A stretch of DNA of 64,000 nucleotides. It comes from DATAOG01 sp963840925 (GTDB taxonomy: Bacteria > Pseudomonadota > Alphaproteobacteria > Geminicoccales > Geminicoccaceae). Below the pieces are notes generated by a model. It was not told where the DNA came from. It searched no databases and saw nothing but the letters and a program-made list of their open reading frames with translations. The translations under genes and the position numbers were made by a program. The stretch lies in assembly GCA_963840925.1 (NCBI GenBank), contig CAWJAY010000028.1:91197-155196 (forward strand), read 5' to 3'. This document shows, in pieces, positions 9,577-18,645 of the stretch; the first letter of the stretch is position 1; each line of letters starts with the position of its first letter.

Positions 9577-11681
9577 CACGCCACCCGGCGATCGCTGTCA
9601 TCGGTTGCGCTGTCCTCGATCAGGGAAAAATCGGCCACGGCGCCGAGCGCCGAGCGGATCTGGTCCAGAAGATACAAGCGGTTGGCGCGCAGCTCCGGGT
9701 CCTGGACGTTGACCGTGACCCGGTCGAAGAACGCGTCGACCGGCTGGCGCAGGCGGGCGAGCGCCAGCATCGCCTCGGTGAACTCCTCGCGCTCGAGCGC
9801 GCCCGCGATGTCGCCGCCGACCGTCATCAGGCGGAAGAACAGCGCCTGCTCCTCCTTGGCCTGGAGCCGCTGGCCGTCGGGCTGGCCGGCGTAGGAGCGG
9901 CCGTCGCGCTTTTCCTCGATGCGCACGATGTTGCTGGCGCGCCGGTGCGCAGTCAACAGGTTGGCGCCGTCCTCGGTCGCGAGGAAGGCGCGCAGCGCCT
10001 CGACCTTGGCGAGCAGCCGGACCAGGTCGTCCTCGCCGGCGGCGGCGAAGGTCGCGCTGATCAGGTCGTGGCGCACGCCGGCGGCCTTCAGATGGACGCG
10101 CAGGCGGTCGGCGAAGAACTCCAGCAGCTCGGCGGCCACGGCATTGGCATCGATGCCCGCGAGCAGCTGGCCATAGCCCGCGAGCGCCTGCCGGAACGCC
10201 GCCCGCAGCGGCAGGCGCAGCCGGTTCTCGAGGATCAGCCGGATCACGCCGAGCGCGGCCCGGCGGAGCGCGTAGGGATCCTTGGACCCGGTCGGCTTGT
10301 CGCCGATCGCGAAGAAGCCGGCGAGCGTGTCGAGGCGGTCGGCGAGCCCGGTCGTGACGCTGACCGGCGCGCTCGGGCAGGCGTCGTTCGGCCCCTGGGG
10401 GGAGTAGTGGCGGGCGATCGCTTCGGCGACGTCGGCGTGCTCGAGATCGTGCAGCGCGTAGTAACGGCCCATCACGCCCTGAAGCTCGGGGAACTCGCCG
10501 ACCATGCCGGTGACCAGGTCGGCCTTGCAAAGCAGCGCCGCGCGCACCGCCTGCTCGACCCGCGCGTCCGGCACCCGCTCCGCTAGCCAGCCTGCCAGGC
10601 TTTGCAGGCGCGCGGCCTTGGCGCCGAGCGAGCCGAGCCTGGCATGGAAGATGACCCCATCGAGCTCGGGCACCCGGGTCGCGAGCGGCCGCTTGCGATC
10701 CTGATCCCAGAAGAACTGGGCATCCCAGAGCCGCGCCCGCAGCACCCGCTCGTTGCCGGCGACGATCATGCGGCCGCCGTCTTCGGCCGGCACGTTGGCG
10801 ACCATCAAAAAGCGGGCCGCGAGCCGGCCATCCGGGGTCTCGAGCGCCAGGTATCGCTGATGCTGGCGCATCGAGGTGACCAGCACCTCCTCGGGCAGCG
10901 CCATGAACTTCTGGTCGATCTGGCCGGGCAGCACGACCGGCCATTCGACCAGGCCCGCGAGCTCGGCCAGCAGGCCTGGATCGTGGCGCAGGCGGAGCCT
11001 CTCGGCGCGCGCCAGCCGCGTGGCCTCGGAGGCGATCTCCTTCTGGCGGTCGGCGGCATCGAGCTGGACGTAAGCCCCGCTCAGCTGCTGCCGGTAGTCA
11101 TCGAAATCGTGGACCTGGAGCGTGGCCGGCGCGAGGAAGCGATGGCCGCGCGTGCTCGCGCTCGCCTCCAGCGGACCGAAGCGGACCGGGACCACGGCGC
11201 CATCGAGCAGACACAGGATGCCGTGCAGGGGCCGGACCCAGCGGATCGTATGGGCGCCCCAGCGCATCGACTTCTGCCAGGGGAAGCGGGCCAGGATCTC
11301 GCCCAGCACCGGCGCCAGCACGTCGGCCGTCGGCTTGCCGATCCGCAGATAGCGGACGACGTGGATCTTGCCTTTCTTGTCGTCGCGCTCCTCGAGCTTG
11401 TAGTCGGCGACCCCGAGCGAGCTGAGGAAGCCCTGGAGCGCCTCGGCGGGGCCGCCGATCCGGGGCCCCCGCTTTTCGACCTCGGCGTCGGCCTGCTTGC
11501 CGGCGAGGCCGCGGACCAGCAGCGTCAACCGGCGGGGCGTCGCGAAGCTCGAGATCTGCTCGTAGGCGAGCTCCGCCTCCTTGAGGGCCGCCGCCAGCAG
11601 GCGTGCCAGATCGTCGGCCGCGCGTCGCTGCAGGCGCGCCGGGATCTCTTCGGACAACAGCTCGAAAAGCAGCTCCGCCAT
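9576..11681 (-). CDS. glyS: Glycyl-tRNA synthetase beta subunit
   Basis: A 701-residue beta chain of the bacterial alpha2beta2 glycyl-tRNA synthetase. The N-terminus ELLFELLSEEIPARLQRRA is typical. The middle contains FLMVANVPAEDGGRMIVAGNERVLRARL and WQKSMRWG. The C-terminal DALR-like anticodon-binding part carries LLTAHRRASNIVR. It starts 4 bases after the glyQ stop, the usual arrangement. Its stop overlaps the ppdK start, so the synthetase and PPDK genes are probably read as one message. Confidence 0.97.
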   Translation of the reverse strand: MAELLFELLSEEIPARLQRRAADDLARLLAAALKEAELAYEQISSFATPRRLTLLVRGLAGKQADAEVEKRGPRIGGPAEALQGFLSSLGVADYKLEERDDKKGKIHVVRYLRIGKPTADVLAPVLGEILARFPWQKSMRWGAHTIRWVRPLHGILCLLDGAVVPVRFGPLEASASTRGHRFLAPATLQVHDFDDYRQQLSGAYVQLDAADRQKEIASEATRLARAERLRLRHDPGLLAELAGLVEWPVVLPGQIDQKFMALPEEVLVTSMRQHQRYLALETPDGRLAARFLMVANVPAEDGGRMIVAGNERVLRARLWDAQFFWDQDRKRPLATRVPELDGVIFHARLGSLGAKAARLQSLAGWLAERVPDARVEQAVRAALLCKADLVTGMVGEFPELQGVMGRYYALHDLEHADVAEAIARHYSPQGPNDACPSAPVSVTTGLADRLDTLAGFFAIGDKPTGSKDPYALRRAALGVIRLILENRLRLPLRAAFRQALAGYGQLLAGIDANAVAAELLEFFADRLRVHLKAAGVRHDLISATFAAAGEDDLVRLLAKVEALRAFLATEDGANLLTAHRRASNIVRIEEKRDGRSYAGQPDGQRLQAKEEQALFFRLMTVGGDIAGALEREEFTEAMLALARLRQPVDAFFDRVTVNVQDPELRANRLYLLDQIRSALGAVADFSLIEDSATDDSDRRVA

Positions 11682-11685
11682 CGCC

Positions 11686-12579
11686 TCAGGCCGCCTGCAA
11701 GGCGGCCAGGTGGCCGCGCGTCCGCAGCCAGCTCTCGCAGCAGGCTCGCGCCAGGGCCCGGACCCGCCCGATATAGGCGGCCCGCTCGGTGACGCTGATC
11801 ACGCCCCGGGCATCCAATAGATTGAACAGATGGCTCGCCTTCAGGCACTGGTCGTAGGCCGGCAGAGGTAGTTGCGGGCTGCGGTCCAGCAGGGCCCGGC
11901 ATTCGGCTTCGGCATCGGCGAAGTGGCGGAACAGCCGCTCGGTGTCCGCGGCCTCGAAATTGAATGCCGAATACTCGCGCTCGGCTTGTAGGAACACCTC
12001 GCCATAGCTGAAGCCGCGACCGTTGAAGTCGAGGTCATAAACATTCTCGGTGCCCTGGACGTACATCGCCAGACGCTCGAGCCCATAGGTCAGCTCACCG
12101 GACACCGGCTGGCAGTCGAAGCCGCCGACCTGCTGGAAATAGGTGAACTGGGTGACCTCCATGCCGTCGCACCAGACCTCCCAGCCGAGCCCCCAGGCGC
12201 CGAGCGTCGGGCTTTCCCAGTCGTCCTCGACGAAGCGGATGTCGTGGGCCAGGGGATCGATGCCGATCGCGCCCAGGCTCTTCAGATAGAGGTCCTGGAG
12301 GTCGTCGGGCGACGGCTTCAGGATCACCTGGAACTGATAGTAGTGCTGCAGCCGGTTCGGGTTCTCCCCGTAGCGGCCATCCTTGGGCCGCCTGGACGGC
12401 TGGACGTAGGCCGCCCGCCAGGGCTCCGGTCCGAGCGCGCGCAGCGTCGTCGCCGGATGAAAGGTGCCGGCCCCGACCTCGATGTCGTAAGGTTGCAGCA
12501 GCAGGCAGCCCTGCGCCGCCCAATAGCGCTGCAGGACCAGAATCAGGTCTTGAAAGCTCGACGGCTGGTTTCGACTCAC
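11686..12579 (-). CDS. glyQ: Glycyl-tRNA synthetase alpha subunit
   Basis: A 297-residue class II catalytic subunit that activates glycine and charges tRNA-Gly together with GlyS. Recognised by SFQDLILVLQRYWAAQGC, LLQPYDIEVGAGTFHPAT and GRYGENPNRLQHYYQFQV, all highly conserved in GlyQ. The GTG at 12579 (VSRNQPSSFQDL) gives the normal length; the upstream extension in frame is not family-like. First gene of the glyQ - glyS - ppdK - meaB unit, 147 bases downstream of a small membrane/zinc-ribbon gene on the same strand. Confidence 0.96.
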   Translation of the reverse strand: MSRNQPSSFQDLILVLQRYWAAQGCLLLQPYDIEVGAGTFHPATTLRALGPEPWRAAYVQPSRRPKDGRYGENPNRLQHYYQFQVILKPSPDDLQDLYLKSLGAIGIDPLAHDIRFVEDDWESPTLGAWGLGWEVWCDGMEVTQFTYFQQVGGFDCQPVSGELTYGLERLAMYVQGTENVYDLDFNGRGFSYGEVFLQAEREYSAFNFEAADTERLFRHFADAEAECRALLDRSPQLPLPAYDQCLKASHLFNLLDARGVISVTERAAYIGRVRALARACCESWLRTRGHLAALQAA

Positions 12580-12726
12580 GGCGCATCGATTGTGAAGAGG
12601 ACGAGCGCGCGGAAAATAGCCAGCGGACCGCGCGCGGTCAAGAAATCGCCGCTGCAACCCAGGCGCGAAAGCTGCTGCCAGCCATCCGGGCCTGATGCCC
12701 GGTAGGTTTCGAGGACCAGGTGCCGC

Positions 12727-12981
12727 TCAGCTGCGGGTCCGCCCGCACGAACAACCTTCCCCGGCGTCGACATAGGCGCCGCAGCGCGGGCACTCGACCA
12801 ACTCGATGGTCGGTCCCCGGGCCGCCCGGCGCGTCCGGCTGGTCGCGTTGGCCGCACGTTTGCGCAAACCGTCCGCCTGCTGCCGCTCGTGGGTCAGGCG
12901 GCTGACGTAGGTGAACGCCTTCCAGATGGCGATCACGACGAAGATCGTGAACACGAGCTTGCCGAGCGTCAGACCGAACAT
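12727..12981 (-). CDS. Small membrane protein with C-terminal zinc ribbon
   Basis: An 84-residue protein with one predicted membrane helix at residues 5-25 (LGKLVFTIFVVIAIWKAF), a basic linker, and a C-terminal CPRCGAYVDAGEGCSCG motif whose four cysteines could bind one zinc. The ATG at 12981 puts the helix at the N-terminus; an in-frame start eight codons upstream is possible. Function unknown. Similar short proteins occur beside glyQ in related alphaproteobacteria (from general knowledge, not checked here). Confidence 0.7.
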   Translation of the reverse strand: MFGLTLGKLVFTIFVVIAIWKAFTYVSRLTHERQQADGLRKRAANATSRTRRAARGPTIELVECPRCGAYVDAGEGCSCGRTRS

Positions 12982-13110
12982 GCGCGTCCTTTCCGCCCCT
13001 AACATCGGCGCTTGCCGGCGCGGAGTCGAGAGGCTTGGCGCGTTACGAATTCGGCCGCCACACGCCCGGGCGGTCACGTAAGCAGGCGGCCGCCGCCTTG
13101 GTCGCGCAGC

Positions 13111-14052
13111 TCAGAGGTTGAGCTGATAGGTCGCCTGGACCCAGCGGTACTCGCCGCCTGTGCGATCGATGTAGCCGACCGCCGGAAAGGGCATGTGATA
13201 GCCGGTGACCGGGATCCGGTCGGCGGATGCCATGTCGAAGATGCGCTTGCGGGTCGCCGCGGCCGCCACCTTGTCGGTGTCGAAGCGGACGTGCCAGTCC
13301 GGCCGCTGCACCGACATGACGTAGTGATTGGCGGTATCGCCCCAGAGGATCAGGCGACGGCCGTCGCTCTCGATGTGATAGGCCATGTGCCCGGGCGTGT
13401 GGCCGAAGCTCGCCAGGCCCCGGATGCCCGGCACGACCTCGGCCTCGTCCTTGATGAAGGTGATCTTCTCGGCGAGCGGCACCACGTTCGCCTGGACCAG
13501 CTTGGCAGCGGTCTCGGTCGGACCGGACAGGCGCTCCTCCTTGGACCAGAAATCGTACTCGACCTCGCCGGCGGCGTAGCCGGCGTTCGGATAGGCCGGC
13601 GCGCCGTCAGCCATCAGGCCGCCGATGTGATCTGGGTGCATGTGGGTGATCGCGACGACGTCGATCTGCGCCGGATCAAGGCCCGCGGCCTTCATGGTCG
13701 CGACCAGATTGCCGGCATTCGGCCGCCGCTCGGGCGAGTTGCCGGTATCGAACAGGACGAGCTGCGAGCCGGTGTTCACGACCACCGGGGCAAAGCCAAT
13801 CTCCATCCGGGTCGGCGGCAGGAAGTTCGCCTCGGCCAGCTTCTGCACGGCTTCAGGGGTCTGATCCTGACCGAAGATCGGATGCGGCCCGTCGACCTGG
13901 ACGGCGCCATCGAGCAGCGTCGTGACCTCGAATTGGCCGAGCTTGAAACGGTAGTAGGCCGGCCGGGCGGCACCCAGCGCCGGTGCCGCGGCACGGACCG
14001 GCTCGGTGCGGCCCGCGAGCGCCACGGGCGCGAGGCTGGCGCCGCCGAGCAC
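13111..14052 (-). CDS. Metallo-beta-lactamase-fold hydrolase, Tat-like signal truncated
   Basis: A 313-residue MBL-fold protein with the zinc motif THMHPDHIGGL (HxHxDH) near residue 139, then FGHTPGHM and LWGDTANHY, and a C-terminal histidine in TGYHMPFP. The family includes quorum-lactone hydrolases and periplasmic MBL hydrolases; substrate unknown. The N-terminus begins inside what looks like a Tat signal: in frame upstream one reads RSVRFGV, joining the hydrophobic LGGASLAPVALAG, but a stop at 14089-14091 and lack of ATG cut it off. The only usable start is GTG 14052. Sequence immediately upstream matches a decayed IS110 transposase, so the native 5' end was probably lost. The gene may now give a non-exported or dead product. 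Confidence 0.75.
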   Translation of the reverse strand: MLGGASLAPVALAGRTEPVRAAAPALGAARPAYYRFKLGQFEVTTLLDGAVQVDGPHPIFGQDQTPEAVQKLAEANFLPPTRMEIGFAPVVVNTGSQLVLFDTGNSPERRPNAGNLVATMKAAGLDPAQIDVVAITHMHPDHIGGLMADGAPAYPNAGYAAGEVEYDFWSKEERLSGPTETAAKLVQANVVPLAEKITFIKDEAEVVPGIRGLASFGHTPGHMAYHIESDGRRLILWGDTANHYVMSVQRPDWHVRFDTDKVAAAATRKRIFDMASADRIPVTGYHMPFPAVGYIDRTGGEYRWVQATYQLNL

Positions 14053-14070
14053 TCCGAAGCGAACAGACCG

Positions 14071-14877
14071 GCAGCTTCGGCGCAGGGCTCAGCGGCCATC
14101 TGGCGCTCGCTGGGTGCCGGTGCTCGAGGTGACGGGACCGAGCGAGCCGGGCGGCGCTCCAAAGGAGAGGACGACGAGCTCGATGCCGTCGCAGCGGCCC
14201 GCGCCGCTCGCACCGGGCAGCGCGTCCAGGTGGCGAGGGACCGCTCAGGTGCCGTCGAGGCTCTGCGCGCTCTCCGCACCACGCGGAGCTCAGCGGTCAA
14301 GCTCGGCGCGCCGCGCTCCAGCAGCTCCGCAACACCGTCCTGGCGCGCCGGACGAGGTGCGCGAGCCCAGCGCGATCTGCCGGATGCAGCTGATCCGGAC
14401 ATGCGCCGGCTCCGCCCCGACATGACGGCTTGGCGGGACGCCGCCGTCGCATCGCGTATTGCGCACAAGGCGCTGGCGCGGCGGATTCTCGGCCTCGGCG
14501 ACGAGATCGCCAGCTTGACGCGATAATCAAGCCGCCGGGGGGGAGCTGGGGTCAGGCCTCATCGACCTGGAAGGCATCGGTGTCGAGAACGCCGGCGCCT
14601 TCATCGTGGCGGCAGGTGACACGCGGAACGGCTGAAGAGCGAAGTGAGCTCCGCCATGATGTGCGGCGCCAGCCCGATCCCGGCCTCGAGCGGAAAGACC
14701 AGCGACATGGGCTGAACGGAGGTGGCAACCGGCAGCTCAACTCGGCCCTGCACATGGTGGTCGTCTGCCGCATGCGCAGAGACAGCGCACGAAGTTCTAC
14801 ATCGCCCGGAGTACCAGAGAAGGGTTGTCGATCCGCGAGATCATGCGATGCCTGAAACGCTACGTGGCCGCGAGGTC
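14071..14877 (+). pseudogene. Decayed IS110-family transposase
   Basis: IS110-type (DEDD) transposase pieces can be read in order across three frames. They are RRSKGEDDELDAVAAARAA (14150-14210), SGAVEALRALRTTRSSAVK, RIAHKALARRILGLGDEIA (to 14526, stop), then LEGIGVENAGAFIVAAGD (about 14565-14620), CGASPIPASSGKT, GGGNRQLNSALHMVVVCRM, and finally STREGLSIREIMRCLKRYVA near 14810-14870. These match the DxVDA region and the C-terminal transposase_20-type region of the family. At least four frameshifts and internal stops make it non-functional. The N-terminal catalytic start is missing, and the remnant abuts the truncated 5' end of the MBL-fold gene. Confidence 0.78.
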
Positions 14878-15221
14878 ACAAGACTCTCGCTGCGAAGCCT
14901 CCTCACCGTCAGCGACAGGCGGGAATCTGACCGCTGTCGATAGCACGTAACCTGACCGGTGTTGCTACATGAGCACAGGATGACCGATGTTGTGCTGCTG
15001 TGGGGCTGTGGGCAAGCGGAGGCTGTCCATAGATCGACAGCGGGCCCCTCGCGGCACGACGGTCCATCGTGAGCTGGCGTGGCATGGCTCGTCCTTCCCT
15101 GCGGTGGAACCGTGGGCAGCATACAGAAACCTCTATGACCGGACGACCGGAGCGCTTCATGGCGCGCGCAAATGTGAAGAAAGCCGGCTTCTCAACCGAG
15201 CATTCGAGCGGCCTCAGCGAC
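14878..15221. other. Gene-free stretch
   Basis: About 340 bases between the IS110 remnant and the convergent end of the S49 peptidase gene. No open frame with plausible coding character, RNA gene or clear repeat was seen. Part may be the right end of the old insertion sequence, but no terminal inverted repeat could be identified by eye. Confidence 0.5.
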
Positions 15222-16091
15222 CTACCGATCCGGCCACAGCCCGTAGCGGCCCCATAGGGCGCGCTCGGCCAAGCCCTCGAGGGCGTCGGCGACCACGGTG
15301 CCGACGTCGAGCCCGCGCCCGCCGATGCTGAGCCGGCGCTGCCACCAGAACCGCGCCGGGCTGATCTGCGGCAGCTTGACCTTGTCGCCGTAGCGCGCCT
15401 TGAGGACGCCGTGCAGCGTGCCCAGGCCGTCGATCAGGCCGAGCCCGAGCGCGCCCTGCCCGGTCCAGATCTGACCCTCGAACAGCTCGGCGTCGCTCGC
15501 CTCGAGCCGGCCGCGCCGGCGCTCGCGCACCTGGCTTTTGAAGCCGGCGTGGATCTCCTCCAGGATCCGCTGCAGGCGGGCGACATCCTCCGGGTCCTGC
15601 GGGCGGAACGGGTCGAGCAGGCCCTTCCTGGCGCCGGCGGTGTGGACGCGGCGCTCGATCCCGAGCCGCGCGATCGCCTCGTCGAAGCCGAAGCTCGCGT
15701 GGATCACGCCGATGCTGCCGACGATCGAGCGCGCATCGGCGAAGATCTCATCTGCCGCGAGCGCCAGCCAGTAGCCGCCCGACGCGCCGACGTCCTCGAT
15801 GAAGGCGAGCACCGGCAACCGCCGTTCGGCGGCCAGCGCCCGGACGCGCTCGGCGATCAGCGCTGATTGCACCGGCGAGCCGCCCGGGCAGTTAATCGCG
15901 AGCGCCACCGCCTTGGCGCCCCGGACCTTGAAGGCGCGCTCGAGGGTCGCATTGAGCCCGTGCAGCGAGAGCCCGCTGCCGCGCACCGACGCCCCGCCGA
16001 TCACGCCGGTCAGGCGCACGACCGGGACCACCGGCGGCCGCGGCCGGAGGTGGAGCCAGGCGCGCCAGCGCGCGAGCCAACCCTCAGCCAT
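15222..16091 (-). CDS. S49-family serine peptidase (SppA/SohB-like)
   Basis: A 289-residue signal-peptide-peptidase-type S49 protease with a single S49 domain. The nucleophile serine is in VGASGGYWLALAADEI near residue 106; the lysine general base is in AGARKGLLDPFRP near residue 157. NCPGGSPVQSALIAERV is the family's first conserved block. There is no obvious N-terminal membrane helix, unlike many SppA proteins, so it may be cytoplasmic or peripherally membrane-bound. It overlaps the upstream trmN6-like gene by 8 bases. Confidence 0.9.
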   Translation of the reverse strand: MAEGWLARWRAWLHLRPRPPVVPVVRLTGVIGGASVRGSGLSLHGLNATLERAFKVRGAKAVALAINCPGGSPVQSALIAERVRALAAERRLPVLAFIEDVGASGGYWLALAADEIFADARSIVGSIGVIHASFGFDEAIARLGIERRVHTAGARKGLLDPFRPQDPEDVARLQRILEEIHAGFKSQVRERRRGRLEASDAELFEGQIWTGQGALGLGLIDGLGTLHGVLKARYGDKVKLPQISPARFWWQRRLSIGGRGLDVGTVVADALEGLAERALWGRYGLWPDR

Positions 16092-16866
16092 CCACCCGTC
16101 CGCGCAGGCTCAGCGCCTCGCCCCGGCGCAGGATCGCCTCCGCGCCGGCGCTGAAGCTGCCGTCGCTCTGGTGCAGGACGAGGCCGGGCGCCAGGACCAA
16201 CGGGCCGCGGCTGCCCTTGCGCCCCTGCACCAGGATGCGCTTGGCCGGCCGGCCGCCGGGCCGCGGCCAGAGCGGGAAGATGACCAGCTCGCCCAGCGGG
16301 CCGCGCAGCGCCGCGAGCACGTCGGCCAGCCGGTCGGCGCGATGGATCAGGGTCAAGCCGCCGCCCGGCCTGAGCAGGCGCAGGCAGCCTGCGAGCCAGC
16401 CGGCGAGGTCGAGCTGCTCGACATGGGCGCGCGCCCGCGCCGCAACCGGCGAGGCGGTCGCGGCCGCCGCGGTCAGATGCGGCGGATTGGTCATCACCTG
16501 ATCGAAGCCGAGACCCGCGACATGGGGCGGCGGCCGGCCGAGATCGCCCTCGACCGTCTCGACCCGCGGCTCGAGGCCGTTGCGCCGGGCGTTGTCGCTG
16601 GCCAGCCGCCGCAGCTCCGGCTGGAGCTCGAGCGCGACGATCCGGCAGGCCGGCACGCGGGCGGCCAGGCACAGGCTCGCAGCGCCGCTGCCACAGCCGG
16701 CGTCGAGCACGAGGTCGCCCGCCTGCGCCGGCACCGCGGCCGCGAGCAGCACCGGGTCGATCGCCGCCCGATCGCCCTGCGCCGGCTGGCGGAAACGCAC
16801 GCGGCCGCCGAGCAGGTGGTCCTCGGTCAGCTCGAGCGCCAGTTCGTCAGGGCCGGGCAAGCGCAT
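16084..16866 (-). CDS. tRNA1(Val) A37 N6-methyltransferase-like (TrmN6/YfiC)
   Basis: A 260-residue class I SAM-dependent methyltransferase. SAM motif I is VLDAGCGSGAASLCLAARV; the N6-adenine catalytic motif is TNPPH near residue 129. The N-terminal LTEDHLLGGRVRFRQPAQGDR.AIDPVLLAA pattern is typical of TrmN6/YfiC in alphaproteobacteria. The probable target is adenine 37 of a tRNA, but the true substrate could be a protein, as in HemK-type enzymes. It lies between DUF2007 (20-base overlap) and the S49 peptidase (8-base overlap). Confidence 0.85.
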   Translation of the reverse strand: MRLPGPDELALELTEDHLLGGRVRFRQPAQGDRAAIDPVLLAAAVPAQAGDLVLDAGCGSGAASLCLAARVPACRIVALELQPELRRLASDNARRNGLEPRVETVEGDLGRPPPHVAGLGFDQVMTNPPHLTAAAATASPVAARARAHVEQLDLAGWLAGCLRLLRPGGGLTLIHRADRLADVLAALRGPLGELVIFPLWPRPGGRPAKRILVQGRKGSRGPLVLAPGLVLHQSDGSFSAGAEAILRRGEALSLRGRVDG

Positions 16867-17065
16867 CCTTGGCCTGCTCGAGCAGGCGCTTGGCCGCCTC
16901 CAGCTGGTCGTCCTCGACCATCAGCCGGCGCGGGATCGCGCCGATGCTGCCCTCGACCCCGCTGACGTGATCGTCGAGCAGCAGGCAAGGGATCGCCGCG
17001 TCCGACAGGATCGCCTGGGCCCAGGACAGATGGACCAGATCGTTGCTGCGCAAGAGCTCTCGCAT
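16847..17065 (-). CDS. DUF2007 small protein
   Basis: A 72-residue protein matching the DUF2007 putative signal-transducing family: MRELLRSNDLVHLSWAQAIL at the N-terminus and RRLMVEDDQLEAAKRLL near the C-terminus. No catalytic motif. It is conserved upstream of the TrmN6-like gene in related bacteria and divergent here from the polyprenyl synthetase gene. Biochemical role unknown. Confidence 0.82.
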   Translation of the reverse strand: MRELLRSNDLVHLSWAQAILSDAAIPCLLLDDHVSGVEGSIGAIPRRLMVEDDQLEAAKRLLEQAKDALARP

Positions 17066-17177
17066 CGCCCGGGCATCCTATAGTGACGGCTCCCGGAGAG
17101 CCAGTTTGCATTGCATCTGGTCCCCTGTTAGCAAGGTGCGGGATGCGCCGGATGCGCCACCCGGGGAGGTATCTGGC

Positions 17178-18194
17178 TTGACTGCCGTCAGTCCACAACT
17201 GCGCGCCGCCGCCGAGCGGAGCAAGCTCGAACCCCTGCAAAGGCTGGTCGAGGCCGACATGCGTCGGGTCAACCAGCTGATCGTGGCCCGCCTCGACAGC
17301 CCGATCCGCCTGATCCCCGAGCTTGCCGGGCATCTGGTCGCGGCCGGCGGCAAGCGGGTGCGGCCGATGCTGACCCTGATCGCGGCCCAGCTTTGCGGGT
17401 ACCGCGGCGAGCGCCACATCCGGCTGGCCGCCGCGGTCGAGTTCATTCACAGCGCCACGCTGCTGCACGACGACGTCGTCGACCAGAGCGAGCTGCGCCG
17501 CGGCCTCGCGACCGCCAACGCGATCTGGGGCAACAAGCCCTCGGTGCTGGTCGGCGACTTCCTGTTCGCACGCGCCTTCCAGCTGATGGTCGAGGACGGC
17601 TCGCTCGCGGTGCTCGACATCCTGGCCACCGCATCCGCAGTGATCGCCGAGGGCGAGGTCGCGCAGCTGATGACCGCCAACGACGCCGAGACCACTGAGG
17701 CCACCTATCTGCAGGTGATCGATGCCAAGACCGCGACCCTGTTCGCGGCCGCCGCCCAGATCGGCGGCCTGGTCGCCGAGCGCCCGGCGAGCGAGGCGCT
17801 GGCGCTCCGCAGCTATGGCGAGAACCTCGGCATCGCCTTCCAGCTGACCGACGACGTGCTCGACTACAGCGCCCGCGAGGTCGTGCTCGGCAAGAGCCTG
17901 GGCGACGACTTCCGCGATGGCAAGATCACGCTGCCGGTCGTCCTGGCGTTCGCCCGCGGCAGCGCCCAGGAGCGCCGGTTCTGGCGGCGCACGCTCGAGC
18001 GGACCGAGCAGCGCGACGGCGATTTCGCGCACGCGATCGAGCTTTTGAACCGGCACGGCGCGCTTGCCGACAGCCTCGCGCGCGCCGCCGAGTACAGCGC
18101 CGCCGCCCGCCGCGCGCTCGAGATGTTCCCGCCGTCCGAGCCGAAACAGGCGCTGCTCGATCTCGCCGACTTCTGCATCGAGCGCACCTATTGA
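17178..18194 (+). CDS. ispB: Long-chain polyprenyl diphosphate synthase
   Basis: A 338-residue trans-prenyltransferase that extends farnesyl diphosphate with isopentenyl units to the ubiquinone side chain (octa- or decaprenyl). First aspartate-rich motif LLHDDVVD near residue 97, preceded by AGGKRVRPML; second aspartate-rich motif FQLTDDVLDY near residue 225; GKITLPVVLA follows. The TTG start at 17178 is preceded by GGGGAGGT seven bases upstream, and it gives the usual N-terminus. Chain length cannot be set by eye. The gene precedes tRNA-Pro. Confidence 0.92.
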   Translation: MTAVSPQLRAAAERSKLEPLQRLVEADMRRVNQLIVARLDSPIRLIPELAGHLVAAGGKRVRPMLTLIAAQLCGYRGERHIRLAAAVEFIHSATLLHDDVVDQSELRRGLATANAIWGNKPSVLVGDFLFARAFQLMVEDGSLAVLDILATASAVIAEGEVAQLMTANDAETTEATYLQVIDAKTATLFAAAAQIGGLVAERPASEALALRSYGENLGIAFQLTDDVLDYSAREVVLGKSLGDDFRDGKITLPVVLAFARGSAQERRFWRRTLERTEQRDGDFAHAIELLNRHGALADSLARAAEYSAAARRALEMFPPSEPKQALLDLADFCIERTY

Positions 18195-18270
18195 GGCGGC
18201 GCCGCCGCGGCGCCAGCCGTCCCATTGCCGAGCCGGCCGCAACCCGCTATATACCGGGCCGAACTCGGGT

Positions 18271-18347
18271 CGGAGTGTAGCTCAGCCTGGTAGAGCACCG
18301 TCTTCGGGAGGCGGGGGTCGCGTGTTCAAATCACGCCACTCCGACCA
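18271..18347 (+). tRNA. tRNA-Pro (CGG)
   Basis: 77 nt including an encoded CCA. The acceptor stem CGGAGTG pairs with CACTCCG. The D arm is GCTC/GAGC, the anticodon stem CCGTC/GGCGG has loop TTCGGGA (anticodon CGG, proline), and the T arm is GCGTG/CACGC with loop TTCAAAT. Its last 24 bases are repeated 6.2 kb downstream, marking it as the attachment gene of an integrated element. Confidence 0.96.
18324..18347 (+). repeat. Left attachment site (attL) in tRNA-Pro
   Basis: The last 24 bases of tRNA-Pro, from the T-loop to CCA. They recur at 24517-24540 with one difference (A at the fifth base here, G there). Direct repeats of a tRNA 3' end around a foreign segment are the footprint of site-specific integration. 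Confidence 0.85.
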
Positions 18348-18528
18348 GTTTTAGCGAGTCGCCTGACTCGCAACCCGCGGCCAAAGGCCGCCCTGCCCTC
18401 TTCCAGCCATGACCTGATCGGGAACAGCGCCGGCGCAGCGCCGCCGGCGCTGCTGCTGCGCGCGCTCGGCTCGCGGTCGCCGCGGTCGGCGTCCGCGCGC
18501 GGCCCACCTGCGCCCAGACAAAAGAAAC

Positions 18529-18558
18529 GCCGGCCGCGCTCAGGGGAGCGCGGCCGGC
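18529..18558 (+). terminator. Perfect 12-bp GC hairpin near element start
   Basis: Arms 18529-18540 and 18547-18558 pair perfectly (GCCGGCCGCGCT) around a 6-base loop. A weaker 7-bp hairpin (18354-18371) follows the tRNA. No T-run follows either arm, so this could be an RNA or protein signal rather than an intrinsic terminator. Confidence 0.45.
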
Positions 18559-18645
18559 GAAGTCAGCCTCTTACACGAAAGGAACTTCCCTATCCAACGG
18601 CCAAGACCGGCCAAGACCCGACCACCAGCTAGAGGAATCCTACCG

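Noticed and set aside
7036..9894. A 952-codon open frame on the plus strand opposite ppdK/glyS
   Set aside because: It is the antisense shadow of ppdK, rich in Arg/His/Gly/Ala with no recognisable domain. Long antisense frames are expected at this GC content.
12576..12857. A minus-strand frame between glyQ and the zinc-ribbon gene
   Set aside because: Overlaps the 3' end of the zinc-ribbon gene in another frame and has no coding signature.
14097..14468. A minus-strand serine/arginine-rich frame over the IS110 remnant
   Set aside because: The plus strand reads as IS110 transposase pieces; this is its shadow.
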